DNA from: Dasyornis broadbenti
Taxonomy: Eukaryota > Chordata > Aves > Passeriformes > Dasyornithidae
NCBI GenBank assembly: GCA_013397935.1
Contig: VZRN01005154.1
Coordinates: 230,704-294,703, forward strand
Length of the DNA stretch: 64,000 bases
Direction of reading: 5' to 3'
Below the pieces are notes generated by a model. The model was not told where the DNA came from. It worked only from the letters and a program-made list of their open reading frames with translations, and searched no databases. Below, piece after piece: positions 1-36,210 of the stretch. Made by a program: the position numbers and the translations under genes. How positions within the stretch are numbered: position 1 is the first letter of the stretch; each line of letters begins with the position of its first letter.

Positions 1-1318
1 TGTTTGCAGTGGAGCTGGTTGAAGCCTGTGTTTGCCAGCAGCTTTCCCATTTCTGGGAATGGCTCCCCTTCTCCTGGCTGCCCATCAGGTGTTTACTCTG
101 GCCACGAGCAGCCTTTGTGCAGTGCGTGGCGATGCAAAACTCCCACACTGCCCAGCCTGAAAGGGAGAGAGCTCTGCTGTCCCTCGTGGGATTTCTGTGT
201 GATCAGAGCCATTCATGGCTCCAGCCACTGAGATGAGAGTGAGATGGCACAGCCTGAGATGCTGGGCCTGGCTCCTCTATCCGTAATAACTCATGTGAAC
301 GGCCAGAAGAGGCGTTTGTGGCTTCCTCATCCATTAGCACCTCTCATCATCTCTTTTCCAAATGGTCCCTGAAGTGAGTTGGAAGCAGTTCCATGAGTTG
401 GAAGCAGCGTAATCTTTGGGATGATGGCTGGGAGACAGCAGCTTGTGTTGGAAGCAGTTCCTTCATCTGCATGAGCCCTGTGCTGGCACTGAGGCCCAAT
501 GCTCATTTTTGAGCCGATCTGAGGACATTTGGCCCCTGTTCCCTACAAAAATAGCTGCTGTGTGTCAGAGATTCCTGCCTGGAGTATTTGGGAGCCAGAC
601 GAGCTCCAGCCTTCCCAAACATACCCTCTCTGCTGATATTTGGGTTCCCTCCACCCTGTGCTGTGGGCAGGCAGGTGGGATTGTGTGGTGAGGATTGTTT
701 GGGTGATCTCTGGAGTGCAGATGTATCCACAATTTCCGTGTTTTCTCTGGGAATTCTCCCTCCTGGCCATGGAAGCGCATGAATGATGTGCACTGTTCAA
801 AGCCCTGTGAACAAGTCCTGTCCTGCACATCCTGCTGCCAGTCCAGGGAAGCTGCAAAACCATTAACCTTGCAAAAACCTCAGTTTTCGAGGTGCTCAGT
901 GACAGCACCAGTCTCACCACTCACGGCTGAAGCATTCAAACTTTGTGTGATTGCAGCAGATTGTCTCAAAGCCACAAGGTATTAAATTGGCTCTCATGTT
1001 TGATACCAGTTAATAAAGATTTCTCTAAAAAGACACATTGCTTAGCATTAGATGCTCTTTAATGTTGTCAGAGTGTTCTAATAAAGCCGGGCCTTGGCAT
1101 CTGCTCTTGCCCGCTCGTCTTCCAATAACTGTGGAATCCATCAGCTGTTTGCACTCAAATGTGAGGGATGGAGCTCACCAAAGCATTAAGTCTGTAGAAA
1201 TTGTCTGAAAATTGGGAACTGAGGCTCTTTATGGGGTAGTGGAGACCCCCATGGAAAACTGAAGGCATCAGACAGTGAGAATTCAGCTTCATTTGTGCTG
1301 CTGTTCCCAGAAGAACTC

Positions 1319-1386
1319 GGGGGGGGGGGGGGGGAGGGGGNNNNNNNNNNNNNNNNNNNNNNNNNNNNGGGGGGGGGGGGGGGGGG
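1319..1386. other. G-homopolymer flanking a 28-base assembly gap
   Basis: A run of G broken by one A (1319-1340) leads into 28 N (1341-1368), then another G run (1369-1386). The gap probably reflects sequencing failure at a long G tract, so its true length is unknown. The strand could form G-quadruplexes. Confidence 0.95.
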
Positions 1387-3212
1387 TGCAGTGACACCAC
1401 AGATATTTTTCTCAAAATACAAAGTTCTCAAAATGCCGAGCACTGCAGGGCCATTACAAGCACCTGGCTAAATTAATAATCATTCCAGCTCTTTCTCCAG
1501 CTAAGAGGACACCATTAGGTTCGGGAGAGCAGCTGGGAAGTGCATTTGGACCAGGCTTTAAGCTTGACAGGTTTTGGGTTTCAAAGGCATTTAAAAAACG
1601 CTCCCCCAGCTCACACAAGGAGTCATGCCTTGGTGCCTTGGCCTGGAAGGCAGCGTGGAAGCTAAAAAAATCTATTAGTGAGTTTCAATTTACTCAGGAT
1701 AAATCCTTCCCTGAGGATTGCTCTTGTTCTGTGGAATTACAGGGTTTGGCATGATAACGTTTTGCTCCTTCATTTGTCCCTTTTGCACTTCCTTGGTGTG
1801 AGCAGGGAAAGCAGCAGCAAAACTCCAGCAGGAGAGAGCTCGAGGGCTCTTTTGGACCGGGAGATGTGTGGAGGGTGCAGAAGGAACAGTGAGGCAGCAG
1901 AGTTGTGGGAGAGGGAGGACAGGAGAGGCCCAAGGAGAGGGTGCAAGTGGGATTTGGACAGCAGGGAAAAGCTGGTGAGAGAGGGGGGCAAAGAAAACGA
2001 TCTCAGCAGCTGCATTTTGCGTGGCCGCTCCTGTATCCTGCAGCTGTTCATTAGAAATTCTGTTTATGCCACAGGGAGTTTTGGAGTCTCTGAAGCTGAC
2101 ACAGTTTTAATAGACAAAGACATTTTGAGTGCAGCACATCTGCTCTGGGACGCTGAGGAAGAGGCTCCATGCAGTAGTGCCATTGGGTGAAGCATTTCAA
2201 TATGCTTTTTTTTTTATTTTAAGGTCTCTCTTTTATCCTAAAAAGTAATTTTCGAGGTCAAAAGAAATGCTGTGTTTGCTCATTAAGTTTGCAGCCCTTA
2301 AAATGAGAGTCCTGCTGTATTCTTCCTGATATCCCCAATTTCCCAGCACTGAGAGCTGGCAGAATCACCTCTGACTTGGAAGGATCCTAAAGCATTTCCC
2401 AGAAGTGGCCATCACGGAGGTGTGAAGCACAAGCACAGCCTTGGGGCAGGAGGGTGCTGCTCCAGAGCAGAGACCTCCTTTGGTCAATGCTGCATTATTA
2501 AACATTTGGTGAGTAGGCCTTAAATTGATCAATTTATTTCTAGGCAGCCTCAGTCCAACCCTCAGCTTAACTTTTATAACCCGTGGCTTTCCAAAACCCA
2601 TCTCATCTTGCTCAGGGATTGAATCTACCTTGTACAGCTGAAAAGTTAATTCCTTCCTTCACCTCCAGCTCTGCTTGAGTTCCTTGGATCCCTCTTTGCC
2701 TGACCTCTCCCTTAGCCCTCCAGTGAACAGAAAAGTGTCCCTTTGCCCTTCCTAACTGCTCTGTTACTGCTCCATCTGCCCTGCAGCATTTTCCGCATAT
2801 TTTCTACCTTCTCATTGTGGTAGGAGCAGTCTCCATGCTGGATGCACGCGCTGAGTGGAGTCTGCCATCTCGAAACCTGCCTTTTCCGAGGTGTGTTGGT
2901 CTCCTCCAGCCAGGCAGCTTGAGAAGAGCTTTGTTTGTTGTGTTTCTTTCTGATATCTTGCGAGGGAAGCGCTGGGCACCAGTGACAAGACAGAGCCCCA
3001 GCGTGTGTCAAATGATGCAGCATCCCAGTTCCAAGTTTTGTAGGAATTTAATTACCGTGGATTGTGATGCTGCTTGTCTGCTATCATACACTCTGCTGCT
3101 GCTTAATGACTTCGTTAAGCTCACACACAAACCTCGTGTGCCGTGTTCTGTCTTCTGTGTGTGTTTCGAAGTGTTTGGCCATGTCCACATCTGCACGGCT
3201 CTTCATTAGGCT

Positions 3213-3430
3213 TCACAGAATCCCAGCGTAGTTTGGGTTGGAAGGAACTTAAAGATCATCTCATTCCACCCTCTTGGAGTTCCATGCCCCTGGATCCCTG
3301 GAAATGCCCAAGGCCAGGTTGGGCAGGGCTTGGAGCAACCTGGGACAGTGGAAGGTGTCCCTGCCTATGGCAGAGATGGAATGGGATGATCTCTAATGTC
3401 CCTTCCTTCCCAGACCATCCTGGGATCTGA
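3213..3430. mobile_element. Two CR1 3' ends in inverted orientation
   Basis: The left arm (3213 to about 3285) begins with the antisense CR1 tail (tcacagaatcccag, then gtttgggttggaagg). At about 3286 the text switches to the sense CR1 3' region (cccctggatccctgg ... ggaaggtgtccctgcc ... gggatgatc) and runs to its tail at about 3430. The outer 60 bases of each arm are near-complements, so the locus is a CR1 inverted pair. It may be one insertion into another or an inversion formed at insertion. Confidence 0.8.
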
Positions 3431-6400
3431 ATTTCCAGCTTGCTTTGCAATGAACCCACCTGCTGTATAAATATGGGTGATTACAGCGCATCAGGTAATT
3501 TAATTTTTTTGTGTGATTGATCAGCCTGTCTGGAACGGAACAGCTCCCGTTTGGGTGGTGATGAAACATCTCCAAAAAGCGCAGAAGGCCCTCAGCTTGG
3601 TATTGAGGCTGTGGGTGGGTGCCCACCCCGTGCATCCCAGAGGATGGAGGAGCTGGGGCTGGACACAACAGCAGGGATACCGTGGGAGCAGGTGAAGGAG
3701 CTGTGACAGGGAGGGAAGGTGCATTTGGAGTTGGTTAATTTAGCACTGACGAATGTCACTGAACCTTGCTCAGCTGCGGTTCCCAGATTTCTGTTGGCTC
3801 TCCCTGGATGTGAAATTCCCAGTGCCCCTGGGTTGTGAGGACTCAGTGCTGAGCTGCCTCCTTGCCCTCTGAGGTGCACAAGAATCCCCCTGTGTGATCT
3901 CATGCTCCTTGGAGGCCCCTTGATGGAGATGCTCAGTCTCCAGATCTGGTTTATTCCCTGTGTGCAGGACAGGGACAAACTTTCCATAAAACCCACCCAA
4001 ATGGATTATTTTCCACAGTGGCCCACCCTGCTGAGTGATTTGCTGTCAAACACTCTGTGTGTGTTTCTGTGTTTTTCGGGCAGTATTTCCTTTTTCTTGT
4101 AACTTACCCAGGACAGTGAAAATTTTGAATTTATGCCTAATTATGACCTGAAGCTTCTGCCAGAGAGCAGGAGCCTGAACTTGCCACGTGGTTATTTTCT
4201 GCTGTGGAAACAGCAACGAGGGTGTTTTAGGGAGGTGAGAGATGCTTGTGGTTTTGCCTTGGGGAAAATAACGTGCCTGAGCGATCTAGGGCTGGAAACC
4301 ACAAAGAATAGCAAGGATTTGAGCTGTCTCATGGAGTCAGGGTTTGAAAAACCAGCCCTCTCCTCCTGTCTGGAGCTGACCTCTTCATGCTTCTCTCGTG
4401 CGACGTGGAGGGCCCGGCTCTTGGCTGTGGTTTAACCTCAAGAGACTTCTTGTTCATTAATTACTTCAAGGTAAAAGCAAAACGAGGCTTTGCTTCCTCC
4501 CACACCTAATTTATCCCTTTTAGAAATGAGTAAAAGCTTGTGCCACTGCGTCGTGGAGCATCCTCGGTTTGCTTCCCACGTCCCAGAATATCTTTAGCAC
4601 TTTGTAACCGGGAATGTGGTGAACACTACAACACCAGCCCCTGTGGTTGTAGGGATTTTCCGGCTTTCTTGGAAAACTCTGCTCTCTGGTCCCTTGCTCT
4701 GAGCTTTGGAGAGGAGAGAGGGTGAACTTTGCATCCAGGATTTTCTGCCACTCCGTCCCACAGGACAGAGAAGGATTTGCTCTGAAGCTGTTCCTTTGAG
4801 CAGCGAAGTGCTTGTGTACAGCCTGGAAGAATAAATAAAACACTGTGACTGGTTTATTACCAGAAAACAACACTAAATTATAAATTTAAGAACTAAAAGC
4901 TCTATATGTAAAGTAGATTTTACAATGCATTATGCAAAAAGCAGAAAGGCACCCGAGAAGGAAACCACTGGAAAAAGGCAGGCTGGGAAGATGGATGATC
5001 TTGCGGACAGGACGAGGAGATGTGGAGTGAATCCCAAGCTGGCACGGCTTCCCAAGTGACCTTGGGCAAGTTGTTTCTCCACACCTCCATTACCTGCGCT
5101 CTGAAAATGGGATGTGGTTTTCCCGTCTTCAGGATTTCATCAGAATGGATGAGTGTTTATGAAGCACTCGGCTGAGCTCAGCCAGGAGTGGCACAGCCCC
5201 TGACGGGCTCAGAGCTCAGGTTCCTGTGAGCACCTGGGGAAGAGATTTCTGTATTTGCTCAATCCTGAGCATCTCCTGGAGCACGACCTTGTCCCTGTGC
5301 CCAGCTGAGAACACAAAGCTGAGAGCCAGACTCAGTTCTTACTCTTGAAGCAGTTTGAAGTCACCTTTGCTCTGTGAAGAGGGAGATGGAGGCCTGCAGG
5401 GTGTGTGATGTCCCCTGGGTGCTGGAGAGAGGCAGTGTCAGAGCTGGGGGCAGGCCTGGAACATCTTAACTCCAGGTTTCTGCTCCCGTTTCTGAATTGT
5501 TGCCACCTGGGAGCCTGGACAGAGTCATACAGTTATTTAAGTGGAAAAGGACCTGTGGTGGCCTCTGAACCTGGGCATTGTCCCGCGATTTTTGGATATC
5601 ATTTGGCCTCCTATATCCTCCTTCAAATCCCATTTTAAACTCTTTCCCTGCGCCTTCCTAACTCTTGCAGGATAATCTTTTCCCCCCTTTGAAACAGCTG
5701 AACCCTGTCTGTCACCAGCAGACCTGGTGTGGTGTAAACCAATCCGTGATCCAAAGCCCCAAAATTCTGCTGGTGACACCAGGCTCAGAGCCAGGTATTG
5801 ATCTGTTGGCTCTTCCTGCTTTTTCCCTCGTCATTCCCTGCAGCTGGAGGGACAGAGGAGAACATCCCTTGTGTGCCATAGTGACAGAAGTGAGCACCAT
5901 TCTTCTCCAGGAACTTGGGGTGGAAAACTCAAAGTTTCTCAAGTGCCACTTCTAAAGCCACTGCTTTCTTTAGCACATGTGGTTTCCTGCTATTCCAGAG
6001 TGAGCACGTGAGGGCTCTTGGAGCATTTCTCTAGGACTCCCTTTACCCCACACATTCCCACGTGGATGAGGAGCAAGGCTGGAAGCAGGTTTGGTTTTGC
6101 ATGGAGCTGCAAGTGTGCTGAATGTTCCGTGGTTTAGCTAAAACTCCCTAAAGCCAGGGCTGCAGTTTATCCCTGGAATTTACAGATTACAGGACCTTTT
6201 ACCTGTGCAAGTAACAGCACTGATCTCGGCCTGGGAGAATTTCTCTGTACTCCTGAGCTCTGGAGATGGTACAAATCCCTTGGGATGATCCCTAAGGCTG
6301 CAGCATGTGAAGCATTTCAGAGTGAATTTTCCATCTCCTCCTTTGAAGGATCTTCTCCCCACCAACTGTACCTTAAAGCGCACACCTGATAGATTTATTC

Positions 6401-8518
6401 TCCTTGTTCAACTGCTCCTGTGCCTAAAGTGATCAGTGCTTTGGGATGTAATCCTTCCCTTTGAGAGCATTAGGAGGTAGAAAGTAGAAGGGTTGTTTGG
6501 AGTTCGGTTTTTTTTCCACTACACCCTGTTCTGAAGGGGAGAATACGTTGCATTTTTATTTTCTCTCTTTGATTTCATTTGTAGTGCTGGTGGAGAAGAG
6601 GCTTGGCAATAGAAGCTGTCTCTCCAAGCCTGGACAGATAAAGCACAGGAGCCACTTCCACACTGCCTGAGGTCCTTCTCCATTTGCCAGGAGGTGTGGC
6701 AGAGGTGGGTTTGTCCTCCATGGAGAGCAGCACAGCAGAACTTTGGGGATAATAACACTGCAGAGCCCTCATTTCGTAGGGAAGGAGAGTAAGGATGAGT
6801 ATGGATGCACAGAGTTTGGGAACTCTGATTTAGCAGAGTGGGTTTTCCCCCCTCAGTGCAGTCTGTGCCACCATGTTCTGCCTCGTGGTTGTGGATTGCT
6901 CTGCTGAGCTCTGAAGGACCGTAAGTTTAAATTTTCCAGGCCCTATTCACAAATATGCTGAGAAAGCAGCAATATTGCCCTAATTTTATAGGGAGATGGA
7001 TAACAGAGCTGTAAACAGGGAGGAGTGCTCAGGTTTTTGAACATTTGCAGTGTAATGACTCCGTGAACATCCACAGATCAGACCAGCCTGGCTCCTGCTA
7101 GAAATGCAAAATGAGGGAGAGCCTCGGGTGTTCCCATAACTTCACTGGCTCGAGGAGTGCCTGCTGTGGAGTTGAGGAAAGCTGGGAATGCAGCCTGAGC
7201 TTTGACAATGTGGTCTGAGCAGCTGAGTTTCACGGGAGAAGGAGCTGCAATGTGCAAACCTGTCGTGCCTGGGAATTCAGTCAGGCTGGCATTTGGGAAG
7301 GGGCTCTGGTAATTATTGATCTTCTGATCTCCTAGGAGCTCTTGCTGCCTCTTTCTGTGTGTGCAATTAGCTCCATCAGGCAGCAACGTTGTGCTATAAC
7401 ATCAACAAGAGTTTTCAGTGTGGAGCTTGGTAATTTTAAAGAATAAAATAGTACTCAGGAGTGAGAGGGATGAGTTGGCTGCAAAGCCCAGCAACTATCC
7501 TGGTTCTCTTCCTCCCAGATTTCTTTTTGGGAATAATGGGAATCAGCAGCCTTTTTCCCCAGGGCTGATAAACACCACCCTGAAGTCTCTCTTGGTAAAA
7601 CCACAGATTGGGTTTTCACTTTGTCTTTTTTTTTTTTTCTTATAAGTGCTAATGGCAACGTGTGACAACCTCAGGCTCTATTGAGTTGATGAGGAATAAA
7701 ATCTTAAGAGTGAAGAAGAGTCCGGGAGTGTGTTTAAAGTGCTCTTTTTATCACCAGCACATATTTCATACTGACAGTCCACACTTTTAACTAATCCCAA
7801 GCCACGTGTGGTGCATTTTAAATCCCTCCTCAGCCTGCTCTGGTCTTTCCCAGGTGGTGTTTTCCAAGACAGAGTCACATTGGCAACCCCAGGCTTCTGA
7901 GCATACAGATATTTTTAATTCACAACCCACATTTTTAGGTGAGGAGGATGAAGTTTGTTCTGTGTCATGGAAGAGAAGGACCAGAGGAGCCACTGGAAGA
8001 ATGAGGTGGCAGAACAACTGCATAGGACCACGTGTGGGGGTGATGGATTTGACTTTTCAAGGACTCCAGTTGCCATTTTAGGGAGTCCAGTTTGCCATTT
8101 CTTCACTGTTTATGGCTTATAAATGGGCAAAGTAACCACAAAGGAGTAAGATTCAGATGCAGTCTCACCTTTGGGGCTGCAGTTTTTTCTGACCAGCCCG
8201 AAGCAACCTGTCCACATGCCCACATTTATGATCCCTCGTTTCTGTGTTGTCTCAACACCCTGAAGGGTTTGACCCCACTTATCCCATGTCATCCCCAAAC
8301 AAAAAAACCCAGCAAAGCTTGTTTTCCCCACGTGTGCCTTGAAGTTAAGCTGATTTTTAGATTCTGTGATGTTCAAGTGAGTGTGTGCTTTGGCATTTCC
8401 CCCAGGAAAAGCATTATTAGGGCAGCTCATCTCCTGGCCAGCTGTTTGCAGAAAAGCTGGTGGCAACTGGAGAATCTTTGCAGCCCCTGTGAGCCCAGGC
8501 TGAAATAGCAGGGCCTGG

Positions 8519-8538
8519 CACACACACACACACACACA
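8519..8538. repeat. (CA)10 microsatellite
   Basis: Ten uninterrupted CA units lie in non-coding DNA. Confidence 0.97.
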
Positions 8539-9480
8539 GCATGAGCTTCACTTCCTGCAGAGAGCTTGAAAAGAGGGGGAGAGAAAGAAAAATAGACTTC
8601 AAAAGCTTTTAAAATTAATATTATTATTATTTTGCCTTCAGTTAGTGGTGCCTGCTAAAATCCTGCTGCTGGGCAGAGCAGTCCCAGAGGCCGGAGCCTC
8701 CCATCTGCCCACAGCCGTGTGCTGCCAAGATCCAAGAAAGCTGATTTAGCCTTTTGCTGACTTTTTAGCCCCTTTATCCTCCTGGCTTTCCGAGATTTAG
8801 ACCACTGCTGCTTGCCAATGTCATGAATTTAAAATCTGCCTTAAAGTGTCCATTCTGCTGTGCAACTGGGTTGTGGGTCACATTGGTGGAAATCCCATTT
8901 AATCATGGGGTGTTTAGTTAGTGACAACAAATGGCTGTGTAAAAATAGGCCTAGGGATTGTGCTTTATTACCCCACATATTTCCCCTTTTCATGATGATT
9001 TTTCCTGCTTAAAATCAAATTTTCCCTTTATTTTCTCTGACATGCACTTGACTACAATACTGAAAGTTCCTCTCTCTGCTGCTTTAAGGTGAACTTTTTT
9101 GCTTTGGCCTATTTCCAAATCTCTGTCTCAGCTGAGATTTGCTTCCCCACCGTATTTCTGGGAATTCTTGATGAGCAGATGAGAGGGGCATTAAATAGAT
9201 TTAGTGAAAAATGACCGTCACCAGTGTGGATGACTTCCCTCTAATTAAAAATTGAAACGGAAATGAATGAGCTTCTCTTGAGGCCGTGCAGGAGCTGGTG
9301 CTAAGCCCAGCTCTGCATTCATCAGTGATGTGGGAAGTCCAGTGTATGAAAGAATATCCCAGAAACCTCAGTGCCTTGGAGGATGCCAGTAAAAGGGAAG
9401 GAGGATTTTTTAGTGGCAGCATATTGATGTGGCCTAGATTTAAATCTGTTGGCCTAGAGCTAAGAGTCAGAGCTGAATTT

Positions 9481-9710
9481 CATAGAATCACAGAACGGTT
9501 TGGGTTGGGAGGGGCCTTAAAAATCATCCATGTCCACCTTCCATGGGCAGGGACACCTCCCACTATCCCAGGCTGCTCCAAGCCCTGTCCAGCCTGGCCT
9601 TGGACACTTCCAGGGATCCAGAGGCAGCCCCAGCTTCTCTGGGCACCCTGTGCCAGGGCCTCCCCACCCTCACAGGGAAGAATTTCTCCCAACAGGTTCC
9701 CAACAGATCC
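9481..9710 (-). mobile_element. CR1 LINE 3' fragment
   Basis: The + strand starts with catagaatcacagaacgg, the complement of a CR1 3' terminus. It continues through the usual blocks (ggttgggaggggcc, ctgctccaagccctgtcc, cttccagggatccag, tgtgccagggcctcc), so the element is sense on the - strand. It is 5'-truncated, as nearly all bird CR1 copies are. Confidence 0.9.
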
Positions 9711-10309
9711 TAATTTCAGCAGCTTTGCTCTGATGTACAGTGTAGACTTTTCCAGTGCTGACCAGAAATTCCCTTGTATGCAGCCAGTGGGGTTAATCAT
9801 AACCAACACAAATGCGTTCCCTTGAAACTTTCTCATGCAATGAATCAAAACTTTCCAGCAGGAAATGAAAGCAAAACACTTCATCTAAAAATTCCTCATC
9901 AGCTCCAGTCACTAGAGCAGAACAATGGCGATTACACTCAGTTATGCAGTGCAGATTCCCACCTCAGCCATGTGCCGGGATCACAGCGAGGCGGGCAGGG
10001 AGAGCAGGTGTGTGCCAACACCTCTGGTTTGAATGTGAGGGCATGGGGCCTTGCAGGTGGAGAAAACAGGGATCCAGGTCCAGGGCTGAGGAGGTTGTGT
10101 GGTCTGGAGCAACCCTACACAACCCTAAAGAAGAGCAGAGTGCCTGGAGAAAGCTGTGTGTCCACATCTCATGGATGCCATCACCTCAGGTGACGCCCAA
10201 GAGGCTGTTCTTTTGAGAGAGGACAATTGCTATTAAATCTAACGATATCTTAGGTCACTAATGACTCATTTTGGTTGCGCTGTCTGACTGTGTGATTGTT
10301 CTCTCGTAG

Positions 10310-10786
10310 GAATGGCAGAGCTTCATCCCCTCAGCAGCGATGAGAGAGACTGACAGTGCCACGAGTCCCTTCTGGCTCCTTCTCCGCGATGGCTGCTGCC
10401 TCTGCATATTCATTGGATGGTAATGCGGGATGTCGGCAGCAGCGGTAGAGTTTGGCTCGGTCCCACTGTGTTTTTCTTCTGCCGGTTGCGACTTTGAATC
10501 ACCATGACAGCGCTGTGACACTTCCAGCAAAGGTTGCCCGTGGACCAAGGGTGGGCTGGGGGTGGGCAAGAAGGTCAATGATCGAGTCTAACGGGATCAA
10601 AAGTTGCGCCTGCAGCAAAACGACTGTGGAAGAGCTGCCGGCACGGCAAGAAGATGAAATTCCCCTTCCACTGGCTTCTCGTTAAGCAGGCACAATAACA
10701 TTTCCTTTCGAGAGACTCGCTGTAAAAACTCTCTTGGTTATGGCTACTGATCCAACGTGATTGTGCGCGTGGCGGCTTTGGAACTC
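10310..10786 (+). promoter_or_regulatory. EXTL3: EXTL3 5' UTR part of the coding exon, with upstream ORFs
   Basis: A possible 3' splice site (ttctctcgtag, AG at 10308-10309) would start this exon at 10310. The start is inferred and its pyrimidine tract is only moderate. CpG is denser here than in the DNA to the left. Before the EXTL3 ATG at 10787 there are at least six upstream ATGs, each with a stop before or near the main start: 10312-10353 (13 residues), 10340-10423 (27), 10389-10448 (19, context GCGATGG), 10504-10518 (4), 10578-10685 (35) and 10740-10760 (6, context GTTATGG). Such a leader would be expected to lower or regulate translation of the main frame. An in-frame extension upstream of 10787 has no ATG, which supports 10787 as the start. 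Confidence 0.5.

Positions 10787-36210
<25,424 letters not shown>

Larger units (their letters stand above)
1..10309. other. Non-coding region upstream of EXTL3 coding exon (probable 5' UTR intron)
   Basis: No open frame here resembles a known protein, and the frames present are short and lack codon bias. In mammals EXTL3 has non-coding first exons far upstream of its large coding exon, so by inference this stretch is largely 5' UTR intron on the + strand. I could not locate a first exon or CpG-island promoter in it; CpG density is low throughout. Recognisable contents are two CR1 loci (about 3213 and 9481), a (CA)10 tract near 8519 and an assembly gap in a G-run near 1341. The rest looks like unique A/T-moderate bird DNA with nothing further that I can name. 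Confidence 0.6.

Noticed and set aside
1678..2190. 170-codon open frame on +
   Set aside because: No recognisable domain, no splice context and no conserved motif. It lies in presumed intron.
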